Shown piece after piece: positions 43,058-51,739 of a DNA stretch of 64,000 nucleotides. The notes below the pieces were generated by a model. The model was not told where the DNA came from. It worked only from the letters and a program-made list of their open reading frames with translations, and did not search any database. The stretch's first letter is position 1. Every line of letters begins with the position of its first letter. The position numbers and the translations under genes were made by a program. Origin of the DNA: an uncultured Clostridia bacterium (GTDB lineage Bacteria > Bacillota > Clostridia > Oscillospirales > Ruminococcaceae); assembly GCA_947631115.1 (NCBI GenBank), contig CANRKB010000009.1, positions 1 to 64,000 on the forward strand. The letters run 5' to 3'.

Positions 43058-43945
43058 CTAATTGCTTCTTTCAGCAAGCATATCCGCAAGCTCGTTTAAA
43101 AACTCAGTATCCGAAAACTCACTCAAAAGCTCCTTTGCTTCTGCCGTAAGCTGTTTTACACGCTCTCTTGCCTTGTCTATCCCGACAGCCGAAACATATG
43201 TGTATTTGCCGTTTTCGCTGTCGCTTCCTATAGGCTTTCCGAGGGTCTTTTCATCGGAAGTTATATCGAGAATGTCGTCTGTTATCTGAAAAGCAAGCCC
43301 TATGCTTCTTCCGAATTTTCCCGCGGCGTTTTGTTTATTTTCATCTGCGCCCGCCGCTATACAGCCCGCTCTGCAGCAAAACTCCAGCAGCGCGCCCGTT
43401 TTCATTCTGTACATTTCGAGAATTTCCGAAACGGACGGCTTTTTGTTTTCATATTCAAGGTCGAGCGTCTGACCGCCTATCATTCCCTCAAAACCCGAAA
43501 GTTCTGCGAGAAGCTGCGAGATCCTGAGCGCGGCTTCTGCGGATATGGTTTTATCAAGCCCCGCTTTTGCTATTACCTCAAACGGCATTATAGCGAGCGC
43601 GTCGCCCGCAAGCAGCGCCGTCGCTTCTCCGAAAGCCTTATGGCAAGAGGGTTTTCCTCTGCGCAGGTCGTCGTCGTCCATACAAGGCAGATCGTCGTGA
43701 ATAAGCGAAAACGTATGCGTCATTTCGATAGCGCACGCCGCGGGAAGCGCCGTTTCGGGTTTTCCTCCGCAGACTTTGCAGAACTCCATAACAAGCGCGG
43801 GTCTTATGCGTTTTCCGCCTGCCGAAAGGCTGTAGCGCGCCGCTTCTATCACCGACTTTTGCGGACAGTCCGCGCTCGGAATATATTTTCCGAGGGCTTC
43901 TTCGGTCGTCTTTGCGTATTCTTTAAGCTTTTCATTTACGTTCAT
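43058..43945 (-). CDS. ispA: Farnesyl diphosphate synthase / short-chain polyprenyl synthetase
   Basis: 295 residues. First Asp-rich motif LIHDDLPCMDDDDLRRGKP (78-96) and second QITDDILD (about 228) are both complete, as is the helix with GGKRIRP. It elongates dimethylallyl diphosphate with isopentenyl diphosphate to C15. The start overlaps xseB by 4 bp. Confidence 0.95.
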   Translation of the reverse strand: MNVNEKLKEYAKTTEEALGKYIPSADCPQKSVIEAARYSLSAGGKRIRPALVMEFCKVCGGKPETALPAACAIEMTHTFSLIHDDLPCMDDDDLRRGKPSCHKAFGEATALLAGDALAIMPFEVIAKAGLDKTISAEAALRISQLLAELSGFEGMIGGQTLDLEYENKKPSVSEILEMYRMKTGALLEFCCRAGCIAAGADENKQNAAGKFGRSIGLAFQITDDILDITSDEKTLGKPIGSDSENGKYTYVSAVGIDKARERVKQLTAEAKELLSEFSDTEFLNELADMLAERSN

Positions 43946-44130
43946 TGTACTTTCATTTCCGCCTGTTCAACTATGAGTTTCGCTTCGTCGAGATATTTTC
44001 CGCATTTCTCTATAAGCCCCGCCGCTTCCGTATAAAGCTTCAGGCTGTCGTCAAGAGAAATATTCTTGTCGGACATAAGCTTTGATATTTCCGAAAGCCT
44101 TTTTATAGCCTCTTCAAAATTGAACTCCAT
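43942..44130 (-). CDS. xseB: Exonuclease VII small subunit
   Basis: 62 residues, the usual size. Pattern FEEAIKRLSEISKLM and ISLDDSLKLYTEAAGLI matches the coiled-coil small subunit that surrounds XseA. It sits 1 bp after xseA and overlaps ispA. Confidence 0.93.
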   Translation of the reverse strand: MEFNFEEAIKRLSEISKLMSDKNISLDDSLKLYTEAAGLIEKCGKYLDEAKLIVEQAEMKVQ

Positions 44131-44131
44131 T

Positions 44132-45328
44132 TTATTCCCTTACTTTCTTTATCTCGGCTTCCGCGCTGCCGCTGCCGAACATTATTTCAACGTTATCCCC
44201 GACGGAAAGCTCTCCCGAGTCGGAAACTATTTTTTCTCTCAGCTTTACCGTCGAATACCCGCGCTTTAAGACAGAAAGCGGGTCGAGCGCGGAAATAAGC
44301 TGTCTGTTTTTTTCGAGAGTTATCTCGCTTATCTCAAGCTTTTTATTCATCGAGCGCTTTATACTGTCCGAAAGCACCGAGAGCCTTTCTTCCCTGCTCT
44401 TATAACTTAGTTCGAGAAGCTCGTCCATGCGCTCTTTAAAAGACGATAACTCGGCGTACTTTTGCAGAAGCTTAGAATTAAGCTTGTCCGAAAGCGCGCT
44501 TTTAAACATTCCGAGCCTTTGATAAAGCTCGTTTTTATCGGGCGCCGCCGCGACTGCCGCCGCCGTCGGCGTAGGAACTGTTCTATCCGCGGCAAGGTCG
44601 GATATTGTCATATTTATCTCGTGACCCACGGCGCTTATTACGGGTATCCTGCTCATAAATACCGCTCTTGCGACGCGTTCGCTGTTAAAAGCGCTAAGAT
44701 CCTCCGAAGCGCCGCCGCCCCTGCAGACTATAACGACGTCGGCGTCGGTAGTCTGCGCGTATTCTATACCGCGGACAATGGAATCGGGCGCGCTGTCGCC
44801 CTGCACCGCCGCAGGCACTACAAGCATTTTTACGCAGGGAAATCTGCTTTCAAGCGTTTTTTCAATGTCGTGAACGACCGCTCCCGCAGGAGAAGTCACG
44901 ACCGCTATCTTTTTCGGAAACTCGGGAAGCGGGCGCTTTCTGTCGAAAATTCCCTCGGCTTTCAGCTTTTTCACAAGCTCTTCAAGCGCCTCGGACTGCT
45001 CGCCGTTTCCCTCGGTCAAAACTTCGCTGCAAACAAGGCTGTATGTTCCCGAGGCTTCGTAGACCGAAACTGTTCCTTTGCAGATAACGCTCTTGCCCTC
45101 TTCCAATTTAACGCCCAGACCGCTGTAGACCCTGTTCCATATTATAACGCCGAGCTTTGAAGACTTGTCCGAAAGATTAAAGTAACAGTGTCCCGCGGAC
45201 GAAAACTTTAAGCTTGTTATTTCTCCCCTTACCGCGAGGTTTACAAGTCTTTGTTCGTTTTTCAGCAAGCGCGAGATAAGCCCGTTTACATTAGACGGAG
45301 TAACAACAAGCTCTTTAGCGTTCGGCAT
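44132..45328 (-). CDS. xseA: Exonuclease VII large subunit
   Basis: 398 residues. The N-terminal OB-fold binds single-stranded DNA (VRGEITSLKFSSAGHCYFNL). The nuclease core has AVVTSPAGAVVHDI and GHEINMTISDLAADRTVPTP, with catalytic carboxylates. A coiled coil follows (about 280-360). It degrades single-stranded DNA to oligonucleotides with XseB. Start overlaps the nusB stop by 14 bp. Confidence 0.95.
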   Translation of the reverse strand: MPNAKELVVTPSNVNGLISRLLKNEQRLVNLAVRGEITSLKFSSAGHCYFNLSDKSSKLGVIIWNRVYSGLGVKLEEGKSVICKGTVSVYEASGTYSLVCSEVLTEGNGEQSEALEELVKKLKAEGIFDRKRPLPEFPKKIAVVTSPAGAVVHDIEKTLESRFPCVKMLVVPAAVQGDSAPDSIVRGIEYAQTTDADVVIVCRGGGASEDLSAFNSERVARAVFMSRIPVISAVGHEINMTISDLAADRTVPTPTAAAVAAAPDKNELYQRLGMFKSALSDKLNSKLLQKYAELSSFKERMDELLELSYKSREERLSVLSDSIKRSMNKKLEISEITLEKNRQLISALDPLSVLKRGYSTVKLREKIVSDSGELSVGDNVEIMFGSGSAEAEIKKVRE

Positions 45329-45734
45329 TGTTTTCCTCCAGCTCTCTCATGTACGAATTCAATATCCCGTTTATAAACGAAGTATCCGACTTTAAGGAAT
45401 ACTTTTTTGCAAGCTCCACGGCTTCGTTTATCGCCGCTGCATTCGGAACTTTTTCGCTGTACTTCATCTCATAGATCGCGATCTTTAATATAACGATATT
45501 GACCTTTGCAATTCTCGCGACCGACCGCGTCTTTGAATATTTGGCTATCACTCCGAGAATTTCCTCGTCATGCTCCAATACTCCCCGCACAATCTCGTCC
45601 GTCTGCTCGTTTTTTTCCATATCGAAAGCCTCGGGATTAAGCTCGTCTATCTCCTCGGGAGACGTTCCGAAAAGCGTCTGATAGAGTATCAGAAACGCGC
45701 CCTCGCGTATCTCGCTTCTTTTAAGCCTGCTCAT
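45315..45734 (-). CDS. nusB: Transcription antitermination protein NusB
   Basis: 139 residues, all helical. It pairs with NusE (S10) at rRNA boxA sites. Matches include REGAFLILYQTLFG at the N-terminus and PNAAAINEAVELAKKYS with SFINGIL near the end. It overlaps asp23 upstream and xseA downstream by 14 bp each. Confidence 0.94.
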   Translation of the reverse strand: MSRLKRSEIREGAFLILYQTLFGTSPEEIDELNPEAFDMEKNEQTDEIVRGVLEHDEEILGVIAKYSKTRSVARIAKVNIVILKIAIYEMKYSEKVPNAAAINEAVELAKKYSLKSDTSFINGILNSYMRELEENNAER

Positions 45735-46089
45735 TTTCCACCCCGGCGTCTTCTTTAAAGCTTACGCCCGCAATGCCTATATCCACCTTTGTCACGGTAA
45801 ATCCCGTCATGTTCTGCACCGCCGACTTAACGCTCTTCTGCACGCTTTCCGCGGCTTTCACGGCGTTATAGCCCTCGTCTATGAATATCTCAAGCTTTAT
45901 CGCAGCGGTTTCTCCCGAAATTTTTGCGCGGACGGGCGATTTCCTCATAAGCTTTGACAATGCGTCCTCGCTGTCCGCGGGTCTGAACTTCACGCCCTCT
46001 ATTTCAAGAGCGGCTGTCTTTGCTATCTTTACTATAACGTTTTCGGAAACCTTTATGCTTCCGACGGTGTTGGTTTTGTTTTTTTCCAT
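45721..46089 (-). CDS. Asp23/Gls24 family envelope stress response protein
   Basis: 122 residues with the family pattern GSIKVSENVIVKIAKTAALEIEGV and late NMTGFTVTKVDIGIAGV. Family members (YqhY, Asp23) are cytoplasmic or membrane-attached and linked to lipid and envelope balance; YqhY lies next to nusB in Bacillus too. It is the first gene of the long minus-strand operon and follows a good promoter and GGAGGAAA. Confidence 0.92.
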   Translation of the reverse strand: MEKNKTNTVGSIKVSENVIVKIAKTAALEIEGVKFRPADSEDALSKLMRKSPVRAKISGETAAIKLEIFIDEGYNAVKAAESVQKSVKSAVQNMTGFTVTKVDIGIAGVSFKEDAGVENEQA

Positions 46090-46133
46090 AAATTTCCTCC
46101 AAATTGACCTGTTTATACAAATACCTATTATGT

Positions 46134-46162
46134 ATTATACCACACTTTTCATTTTTAAACAA
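46134..46162 (-). promoter_or_regulatory. Sigma-A promoter of the asp23-nusB-...-recN block
   Basis: Minus strand TTGTTT (46157-46162), 17-bp spacer, TATAAT (46134-46139), about 45 bp upstream of the asp23 ATG. Confidence 0.75.
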
Positions 46163-46297
46163 GTATTTTTTTATATAATATTCAAAAAAATGACTAATTT
46201 TTAAAAACCTTTCCCGTCAGTATGTGATTTTACTTTCAATATCCTGTAACAAAAAAATTATTTCGGAATATTATGAACTGAAAGCGAGGCGAACGGT

Positions 46298-46471
46298 ATG
46301 AGATGTCAGAAAAAGCGAAAGCGCAAAAACAACGGAAAAATGCCGCTGATACTTGCGGCAGCGGCATTTCTGGGAGCGGTTATGTGCATTTCGTTTTTTT
46401 CGTTTAAAGTCATGCTGTTTATAATCGCAATTTTGCTTATTGTTCTGGGGATATTTTTGCTGAAGATGTGA
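46298..46471 (+). CDS. Small two-helix membrane protein upstream of spoVM
   Basis: 57 residues. The basic N-terminus RCQKKRKRKNNGK is followed by two hydrophobic segments (about 16-34 and 38-55). ATG follows GAGGCGAACGG, a modest ribosome binding site. It lies 13 bp before spoVM on the same strand and may be co-transcribed. Not a known family to me; a role at the forespore membrane is possible only by context. Confidence 0.55.
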   Translation: MRCQKKRKRKNNGKMPLILAAAAFLGAVMCISFFSFKVMLFIIAILLIVLGIFLLKM

Positions 46472-46484
46472 GAGGAGCATTCTT

Positions 46485-46568
46485 ATGAAAGTTGTTGTTG
46501 TCAAGAGTCCGAAAATGTTTACGAAAGCGCTTAGGCTGGTGTTTGGGATCAGGAACGAACAAAACTGA
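46485..46568 (+). CDS. spoVM: Spore coat anchoring peptide SpoVM
   Basis: 27-residue peptide MKVVVVKSPKMFTKALRLVF-GIRNEQN. It matches the Bacillus SpoVM pattern: MK start, hydrophobic residues then KxPK at 7-10, an amphipathic helix with Arg17, and a Gly near residue 21 before a polar tail. SpoVM recognises the convex outer forespore membrane and anchors SpoIVA to start coat assembly. ATG follows GAGGAG by 8 bases. The gene is too short for usual gene callers, and its 3' part has been copied in the adjacent duplication. Confidence 0.87.
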   Translation: MKVVVVKSPKMFTKALRLVFGIRNEQN

Positions 46569-47040
46569 ACCAAAAGTTGTTATTTTACAAAACGCAGCCG
46601 GGCGGGACGCAGTATACAGTTTATAGTGTACAGTGTACAGCTTTGGAGTCCGCCTTGCGGCGGACGATATTAGATTGTTATCGAGCTTAAACGTTTTTGA
46701 GCGCAACCGCACGGGTTTTGCTCGTGCGCCTATTGACTTAAAACAATCTAAATAATATCCGCGAAGCGGATACCATAAATGTTTACGAAAGCGCTTAGGC
46801 TGGTGTTTGGGATCAGGAACGAACAAAACTGAACCAAAAGTTGTTATTTTACAAAACGCAGCCGGGCGGGACGCAGTATACAGTTTATAGTGTACAGTGT
46901 ACAGCTTTGGAGTCCGCCTTGCGGCGGACGATATTAGATTGTTATCGAGCTTAAACGTTTTTGAGCGCAACCGCACGGGTTTTGCTCGTGCGCCTATTGA
47001 CTTAAAACAATCTAAATAATATCCGCGAAGCGGATACCAT
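46513..47040. repeat. Exact 264-bp tandem duplication covering the end of spoVM
   Basis: Unit 1 is 46513-46776 and unit 2 is 46777-47040; I find no difference between them by eye. Each contains the last 17 codons of spoVM, GTCCGCCTTGCGGCGGAC and TCCGCGAAGCGGA hairpins, and a wide inverted pair GATATTAGATTGTT / AACAATCTAAATAATATC. Apart from the copied spoVM end, no gene was seen in this stretch. Confidence 0.93.
46779..46832 (+). pseudogene. Partial spoVM copy (C-terminal 17 codons)
   Basis: The second repeat unit carries an ATG-started frame identical to spoVM residues 11-27 but without the N-terminal VVVVKSPK part or a ribosome binding site (it is preceded by GGATACCATAA). It is a product of the tandem duplication and is unlikely to be functional. 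Confidence 0.8.
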
Positions 47041-47118
47041 AACTGAATACTGTACCCTGTACACTGTATACTGGATGTTCTCCCATTGCGCTGCGCAGCG
47101 CAGATAATAAACGTTGAG

Positions 47119-47643
47119 TTATTTTACCTCTACGATGGTAATATCCTCCGCGCTTACGTCGACTTCCGACAAGAGCGCGGATTTTATCTTTGCCGCGCCC
47201 GCCGCGTCAAGACCGTCTGTCTTTACTATTACGTTTGCGCCGTTCGCCGTTATGTAGCAAAGAGCGTCCTCGAAGCCCTGAGCTTTGAGCATGGTTTCAA
47301 CCGCGTTTTCGCTCGCGATAAGCTCGCTTAAATCCTGCGCGCTCGTTTCTGTCGAATTAAGCTCGTCTTGAGTCATATCGCCGCCCTGATACATGACCGC
47401 AAGCATCTGCGCCGCCTCGTCGCGCGCCTGCTGCTTTTCAAGCCTTGCGCTCGCAAAATATGCGTCGGTGTCTGCGACATACTCAAGATCGCCGTAATTC
47501 CCGCCGACTTCTTCCGCAGGCTCGGTAATATCTTTCTTCCCGCTCTGCGCTATGAAGTTCACCGCGACTGCCGCCCCTAAAAGCAGCGTGAGCGAAGCAA
47601 CCGCCAATTGTTTCTTTCCGATAATAAGATTTATCCTTTTCAT
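47119..47643 (-). CDS. spoIIIAH: Stage III sporulation protein AH
   Basis: 174 residues. One N-terminal membrane helix (12-31) is followed by an acidic linker and the YscJ/FliF-like ring-building domain (about 75-174, with SELIASENAVETMLKAQGFED and VIVKTDGL). It is the mother-cell part of the SpoIIQ-SpoIIIAH channel across the forespore membranes, needed for sigma-G activity. Last gene of spoIIIA; a perfect 16-bp palindrome (47087-47102) follows. Confidence 0.93.
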   Translation of the reverse strand: MKRINLIIGKKQLAVASLTLLLGAAVAVNFIAQSGKKDITEPAEEVGGNYGDLEYVADTDAYFASARLEKQQARDEAAQMLAVMYQGGDMTQDELNSTETSAQDLSELIASENAVETMLKAQGFEDALCYITANGANVIVKTDGLDAAGAAKIKSALLSEVDVSAEDITIVEVK

Positions 47644-47664
47644 AAGTTTCTCCTTTTAATAAAT

Positions 47665-48174
47665 TCAATATGCTACATAGACCTTTGAAATGCCGATGTT
47701 AAGCGCTTTAGCGGCAATGTTGGCGACCTGCCCGCGCACTACGGGGTCTTTTGCCCCCTCGCAGACTATAGCCGCGCTGCGCACCACGGGCATTATCTTT
47801 ACCGTTTTCAGCGGCTCTTTAGAGCTTCCCGCAAGCACCACCTCCGTTTCTTCGGAATACTCGTTTTCTTTACTTTCCGACTTGCTGTTCTTTTCATAAA
47901 CAAAGCGCTCCGTTCTGTCGATGGTCACCATAACATTCACTTTTCCCACGCCGTCTATTTGCAGGATAAGAGCGCCGAGCCTTTCTTCAAGCTCGCGTTC
48001 GAGCTTCGCGCAGTCCTCGCTGAAAGCCGCGTCTTGTGATATACCGCCGTCCGTTCTTTTAAGAAAACTTCCGAGCAGCAACAGCAGCATTAACGACAGC
48101 CCGCAGACGACGGCAATTCTCCGCGCCTTGTCATTTGAAAAAAACCGCTTTATACGTTCGCTAAATAAAGTCAT
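47665..48174 (-). CDS. spoIIIAG: Stage III sporulation protein AG
   Basis: 169 residues from the ATG that follows AAAGGTGAGG; an in-frame GTG three codons earlier lies within that site. One membrane helix near the N-terminus (IAVVCGLSLMLLLLLGSFL) and a ring-building domain with GVGKVNVMVTIDRTERFVYE and PVVRGQVANIAAKALNI. SpoIIIAG forms a large secretion-like ring in the mother cell membrane. Sits between AF and AH. Confidence 0.92.
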   Translation of the reverse strand: MTLFSERIKRFFSNDKARRIAVVCGLSLMLLLLLGSFLKRTDGGISQDAAFSEDCAKLERELEERLGALILQIDGVGKVNVMVTIDRTERFVYEKNSKSESKENEYSEETEVVLAGSSKEPLKTVKIMPVVRSAAIVCEGAKDPVVRGQVANIAAKALNIGISKVYVAY

Positions 48175-48185
48175 CTTCCTCACCT

Positions 48186-48638
48186 TTATGTTACCGTAAT
48201 TTTTATATCCTTCGGGAACTCGCTTCTTAAAAGCTCAAAGGCTGTTTCACCCGCGCTGTTCTCGCCTAGGACTATCCTTATTTCAGTAATATCTATGCTG
48301 TACAATCCCGAAATATTAACGATTATGCCGACTTGTTCGGGATAAATTTCTTTTTCTGCAAGCAGCGTTCTTATCTTCTCTTCGGCTTTTCTGCAGACCT
48401 CGTCTTTTAATTGCTCGTTTACGCCGCTTGAAAAATCGCTTATCGCGCTGTCGGCTTCGTTTTCATATTCGCTTATGTCAAGCTCGGGCTTTATACCCGC
48501 GAACGCCGTTATTGCTATCAGCAGAAAAACTCCCGCCGTAAGAAGCGATATTTGCTTTGAAAATTTGTTTTCGGGAACAAGTATTTTAAACAGCGCCGAA
48601 GCTATCGCCGCAACGCAAACGGTTGAAAGAAATTTCAT
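48186..48638 (-). CDS. spoIIIAF: Stage III sporulation protein AF
   Basis: 150 residues from the ATG with AAGGAC upstream; a longer frame starting inside spoIIIAE is not supported. Two membrane helices in the first 50 residues (FLSTVCVAAIASALFKILVP and ISLLTAGVFLLIAITAFAGI) and a soluble C-terminal domain. Part of the SpoIIIA-SpoIIQ complex in the mother cell membrane. Its last codons are 12 bp from the spoIIIAG start. Confidence 0.88.
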   Translation of the reverse strand: MKFLSTVCVAAIASALFKILVPENKFSKQISLLTAGVFLLIAITAFAGIKPELDISEYENEADSAISDFSSGVNEQLKDEVCRKAEEKIRTLLAEKEIYPEQVGIIVNISGLYSIDITEIRIVLGENSAGETAFELLRSEFPKDIKITVT

Positions 48639-48661
48639 TTTATTGTCCTTTTGGGTTATAA

Positions 48662-49783
48662 TTATCCTTTTGTCATAGCAAACATTAAAACTACCGAAAT
48701 GAAATTCAGCAGCATAAAACACGCGCACACCGCAAGAATTATGGTTATAATCTGCGTGCAGCTTTTTGCCAAGACCGAGAGCGGTTTTAAGTCAAACATT
48801 TCCGCCGCTGCTTCCGCCAAGGAAAACATAATGAGATAGCAAACCAGCGACGCAACTATGGGGAGCATTATGGCGAAAGCGGCTATTATGCCGTAAGTGC
48901 CTACGCTTGACTTTAGTATTTCAAGTCCGCCGCCTATAGTTCCTACCGCGTCGGAAATTGTCCCGCCGACAATGGGAACTCCTTGTGAAACGAGGAATTT
49001 CGCCGTTTTGAGAGCCGTTCCGTCCGACGATGAAGCGACGGCTGTCTGTACGGAAAGCACGCCCATAAAAATCGTCATTATAAGCGACAAGCCCCACACG
49101 GTAAACTTTTTTATAAACTCCCCCGCTTTTTGCGTTTTAAGCTCGGGGTTTACCGCTCCCGCTACGGAAAAGCCGAGTATCGCGCTGCAAAGCGGCGCAA
49201 GAAGATTTACGCATATCTGGGAAAACAGCTGAGAGGCGGCAATAACAGCGGTATTTACCGCCGAGGCGGTGTTGATATAACCGAGCGCCGCGGAAATTCC
49301 CGCAAACGACGGAATGAAGACTATCATAAAGTTTGCGGCGGCGCTTAAAACTTCCAGCGCGCTATTTACCGCGCTGCATATCGCCGAGGCGCATATCCCC
49401 GCGGTGCAAACGGCTCCGACGGCTGAAATAACGCCCTTCAGGGTATTGTCGGGGGCTATGCTGTTTCCCAAAACGCAAAGGAGAATTGCACCGCACAACG
49501 CTCCCAGAACTTTCAGCGGCTCTGCGACTTTGCCCGCCAGCGTATCCCAAACGTTTTTCAGCACTCCGAAAAACGTAAGGTTTTCCGCGCCGTTGTTATC
49601 GGGAGTTATCCCGTTTTCATCGAGAGTATCCCGCGCTTCGTCCGTAAGCGCGCCGCTTAATTCGCCGCTTATTTCACGGCTTATCTCGCCGCTTATATCC
49701 TCTGCGCTTTGAGCGAAGCCCCTTATATTCAGGATTGCCGAAAAGAATATCGAAAGGAAAATTGCAAAAATAATTTTTTTCAT
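48662..49783 (-). CDS. spoIIIAE: Stage III sporulation protein AE
   Basis: 373 residues. A signal peptide (1-24) is followed by an acidic/Ser segment and about seven to eight membrane helices with family pattern FIPSFAGISAALGYINTASA and FLVSQGVPIVGGTISDAVGT. It is the largest membrane part of the SpoIIIA channel. The start is 23 bp after spoIIIAD. Confidence 0.94.
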   Translation of the reverse strand: MKKIIFAIFLSIFFSAILNIRGFAQSAEDISGEISREISGELSGALTDEARDTLDENGITPDNNGAENLTFFGVLKNVWDTLAGKVAEPLKVLGALCGAILLCVLGNSIAPDNTLKGVISAVGAVCTAGICASAICSAVNSALEVLSAAANFMIVFIPSFAGISAALGYINTASAVNTAVIAASQLFSQICVNLLAPLCSAILGFSVAGAVNPELKTQKAGEFIKKFTVWGLSLIMTIFMGVLSVQTAVASSSDGTALKTAKFLVSQGVPIVGGTISDAVGTIGGGLEILKSSVGTYGIIAAFAIMLPIVASLVCYLIMFSLAEAAAEMFDLKPLSVLAKSCTQIITIILAVCACFMLLNFISVVLMFAMTKG

Positions 49784-49806
49784 TTAATGTCCTCAATTTT
49801 TCCGTC

Positions 49807-50193
49807 TTAGTGTATAAGGCTCGTAATGAGTTTTGCAAGATCCGCGAATACGGGCAGGGATATTGCGGCTATAGCCGCTCTGCCGCCAAGCTCCAGCCAT
49901 ACCGCCGCGGAATTTTCTCCCGCGTCGCGGGCTATGCTCGAACACAATGTCGTTATATAACACACCGCGAGCGCTTTAAGCATTATCCCTACCGGTCTTA
50001 GATCTATTCCCGCCTGCTCGGAAATGTCTTTCAGGGCGTTTACCGTCGGCGTGAGCATGAATACTATCATTGAAAAAACGATAACTCCCGCCGCCGCGCT
50101 CACAAAAAACGCCGCTTCGCTGTTTATTTTCCGCAGAATAAGGCAGATGACCGCGGACAATATCCCCACTCCGCAAAGCTCTATGACTTCCAT
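49807..50193 (-). CDS. spoIIIAD: Stage III sporulation protein AD
   Basis: 128 residues, four membrane helices. Family sequences ICLILRKINSEAAFFVSAAA and CYITTLCSSIARDAGENS are visible. Part of the SpoIIIA complex; it lies 11 bp after spoIIIAC, with which it shares distant homology. Confidence 0.94.
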   Translation of the reverse strand: MEVIELCGVGILSAVICLILRKINSEAAFFVSAAAGVIVFSMIVFMLTPTVNALKDISEQAGIDLRPVGIMLKALAVCYITTLCSSIARDAGENSAAVWLELGGRAAIAAISLPVFADLAKLITSLIH

Positions 50194-50204
50194 ATTTCAA
50201 CATC

Positions 50205-50402
50205 TCACCATAGTCCGAAAACTTTTTTTATTGAGTCAAAAAGCTCCTCTATCTCGGGTATCAGCATAAGAAGCACGATTATTATTCCCGCGACAGTAAG
50301 CATGACAGCCTGTTCGTCATGGTCGGTCTTTTTTAATATCAAATTCAATATCGCTACGATAATTCCTACAGCGGCTATCTTAAAAAGCAGATCAAGCTCC
50401 AT
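50205..50402 (-). CDS. spoIIIAC: Stage III sporulation protein AC
   Basis: 65 residues with two membrane helices and the usual middle segment LILKKTDHDEQAVMLTVAG. Short hydrophobic member of the SpoIIIA channel, placed between AB and AD with gaps of 9 and 11 bp. Confidence 0.94.
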   Translation of the reverse strand: MELDLLFKIAAVGIIVAILNLILKKTDHDEQAVMLTVAGIIIVLLMLIPEIEELFDSIKKVFGLW

Positions 50403-50411
50403 AATTCTTCC

Positions 50412-50900
50412 TCATGCAATAAGTATTGCGGCGGCAGCTCCCAACAACGCGCCTATTTGTCTTATGGCTTTTCCTTTTCGCGAATATTCCTCCGCCGCCT
50501 GTTTTTCGAGCCGCGTAAACCGCTCGGAATAAAGGGATACGGTCATTATCGCGCCCTCGCTCCCGCTCTTTGAAAGCGCGGGGAGAAGTTCCTTTAAAAG
50601 CGCGCAAGCTTCAGAATTTTCGGGAAGTTCGCCGCAGGCTTTTTCCCATGCCGCCTTTATGTCCGAAAGCTCTTTAAAATATTCGTTTACTTTTTTGGCA
50701 AAGCGCCCGTTCTCGCGCGAAATAAGCTCCGACAATTCGGGATTTCCGAATTTTATTTCAACCGAAAAATTGTTTAACATCATAATTATTTCGTCAAGAA
50801 ATTCAACGCGTTTTTTAAGCTCTCTGCTCTTTTTCATTCCGAAACAGGCGCAGGCGGCAAATGCGATAAGCGACAAAATTATTTTCATATTTACCTTCAC
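50412..50900 (-). CDS. spoIIIAB: Stage III sporulation protein AB
   Basis: 162 residues. N-terminal and C-terminal membrane helices flank a helical domain that resembles the GspF-type inner-membrane protein of secretion systems (RVEFLDEIIMMLNNFSVEIK). Its start overlaps the spoIIIAA stop by 4 bp. Known to localise in the forming forespore membrane. Confidence 0.93.
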   Translation of the reverse strand: MKVNMKIILSLIAFAACACFGMKKSRELKKRVEFLDEIIMMLNNFSVEIKFGNPELSELISRENGRFAKKVNEYFKELSDIKAAWEKACGELPENSEACALLKELLPALSKSGSEGAIMTVSLYSERFTRLEKQAAEEYSRKGKAIRQIGALLGAAAAILIA

Positions 50901-51739
50901 TCGCGCATAACGTGTATTTCCGAAATAACGCCCCTGTCCTTTACGATAGCGGCGCAGTCGAAATACTGAAGCACCGCGCTTGTGGACGGGCGCTTTGAAA
51001 GTTCAAGAAAATCTCCCGCATGGGCGGAAGCTATTATTTTCGCTCCGCAAAAGGCGCACTGTTCTATTGCCTTTTCGTCGTCGCCTATCTCGTCGCATAT
51101 AATTATTTCGGGGCTTAAAGTTCTAAGCGCCATAAGTATGCCGTCGGTTTTTTCGCAGCCGCAAAGAACGTCGGTATTCGGTCCTATGTCAAAGGACGGA
51201 GTTCCTTTTATCATTGCGGAGATCTCGCCGCGCGTGTCAATAACGGTCAGGCGGTATTTCTCGGAAAGCTTTCTCGAAAGGTCGCGGAGGATAGTCGTCT
51301 TTCCCGACATAGCCGCTCCCCCAAGCAAGAGCGAGCGCGGCTTGTCCGAAAACAGCATTTCATAAAGCCCGTCCGCGCAGCCTTTTACTTCATGGGCTAT
51401 GCGTATATTAAGTCCCGAAATATCGCGGACAGTTTCAACTTTTCCGTTTTTATAAACGCACCTGCCGCTTATTCCGACGCGGTGTCCGCCGTTTATTGTA
51501 ACAAAACCGCGCGCAATATCGTTTTCAAACGAATAGACGGAATACCTGCAAATTTCCGCGAAAACGTCGGCTATCTCCTTTGCGGAAAACGGCTCGCTGC
51601 AGAAAAACATTTTCCCCGACGTTTCAACGCACACCGCTTGTCTGCCCGTCCGCAGCCTTATTTCCGCAACGCCCGAAAGCGGCTTTTCTATGCGGACTTT
51701 TGCGATCGAAGCAAGCGGCAGTTTTAATGTCTCGGTCAT
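50897..51739 (-). CDS. spoIIIAA: Stage III sporulation protein AA, ATPase
   Basis: 280 residues from the ATG that follows GGAGGAAC; a longer upstream frame lacks such a site. A secretion-type ATPase with Walker A LLGGAAMSGKTTIL, Walker B region EIIICDEIGDDEKA and a conserved ISGRCVYKNGKVETVRDISG. It likely powers the SpoIIIA channel. First gene of the eight-gene spoIIIA operon. Confidence 0.93.
   Translation of the reverse strand: MTETLKLPLASIAKVRIEKPLSGVAEIRLRTGRQAVCVETSGKMFFCSEPFSAKEIADVFAEICRYSVYSFENDIARGFVTINGGHRVGISGRCVYKNGKVETVRDISGLNIRIAHEVKGCADGLYEMLFSDKPRSLLLGGAAMSGKTTILRDLSRKLSEKYRLTVIDTRGEISAMIKGTPSFDIGPNTDVLCGCEKTDGILMALRTLSPEIIICDEIGDDEKAIEQCAFCGAKIIASAHAGDFLELSKRPSTSAVLQYFDCAAIVKDRGVISEIHVMRE

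Noticed and set aside
46437..46976. A 179-codon minus-strand frame with an internal repeat
   Set aside because: It only reads through the 264-bp tandem duplication and overlaps spoVM; the repeated protein sequence follows from the DNA repeat, and there is no ribosome binding site.
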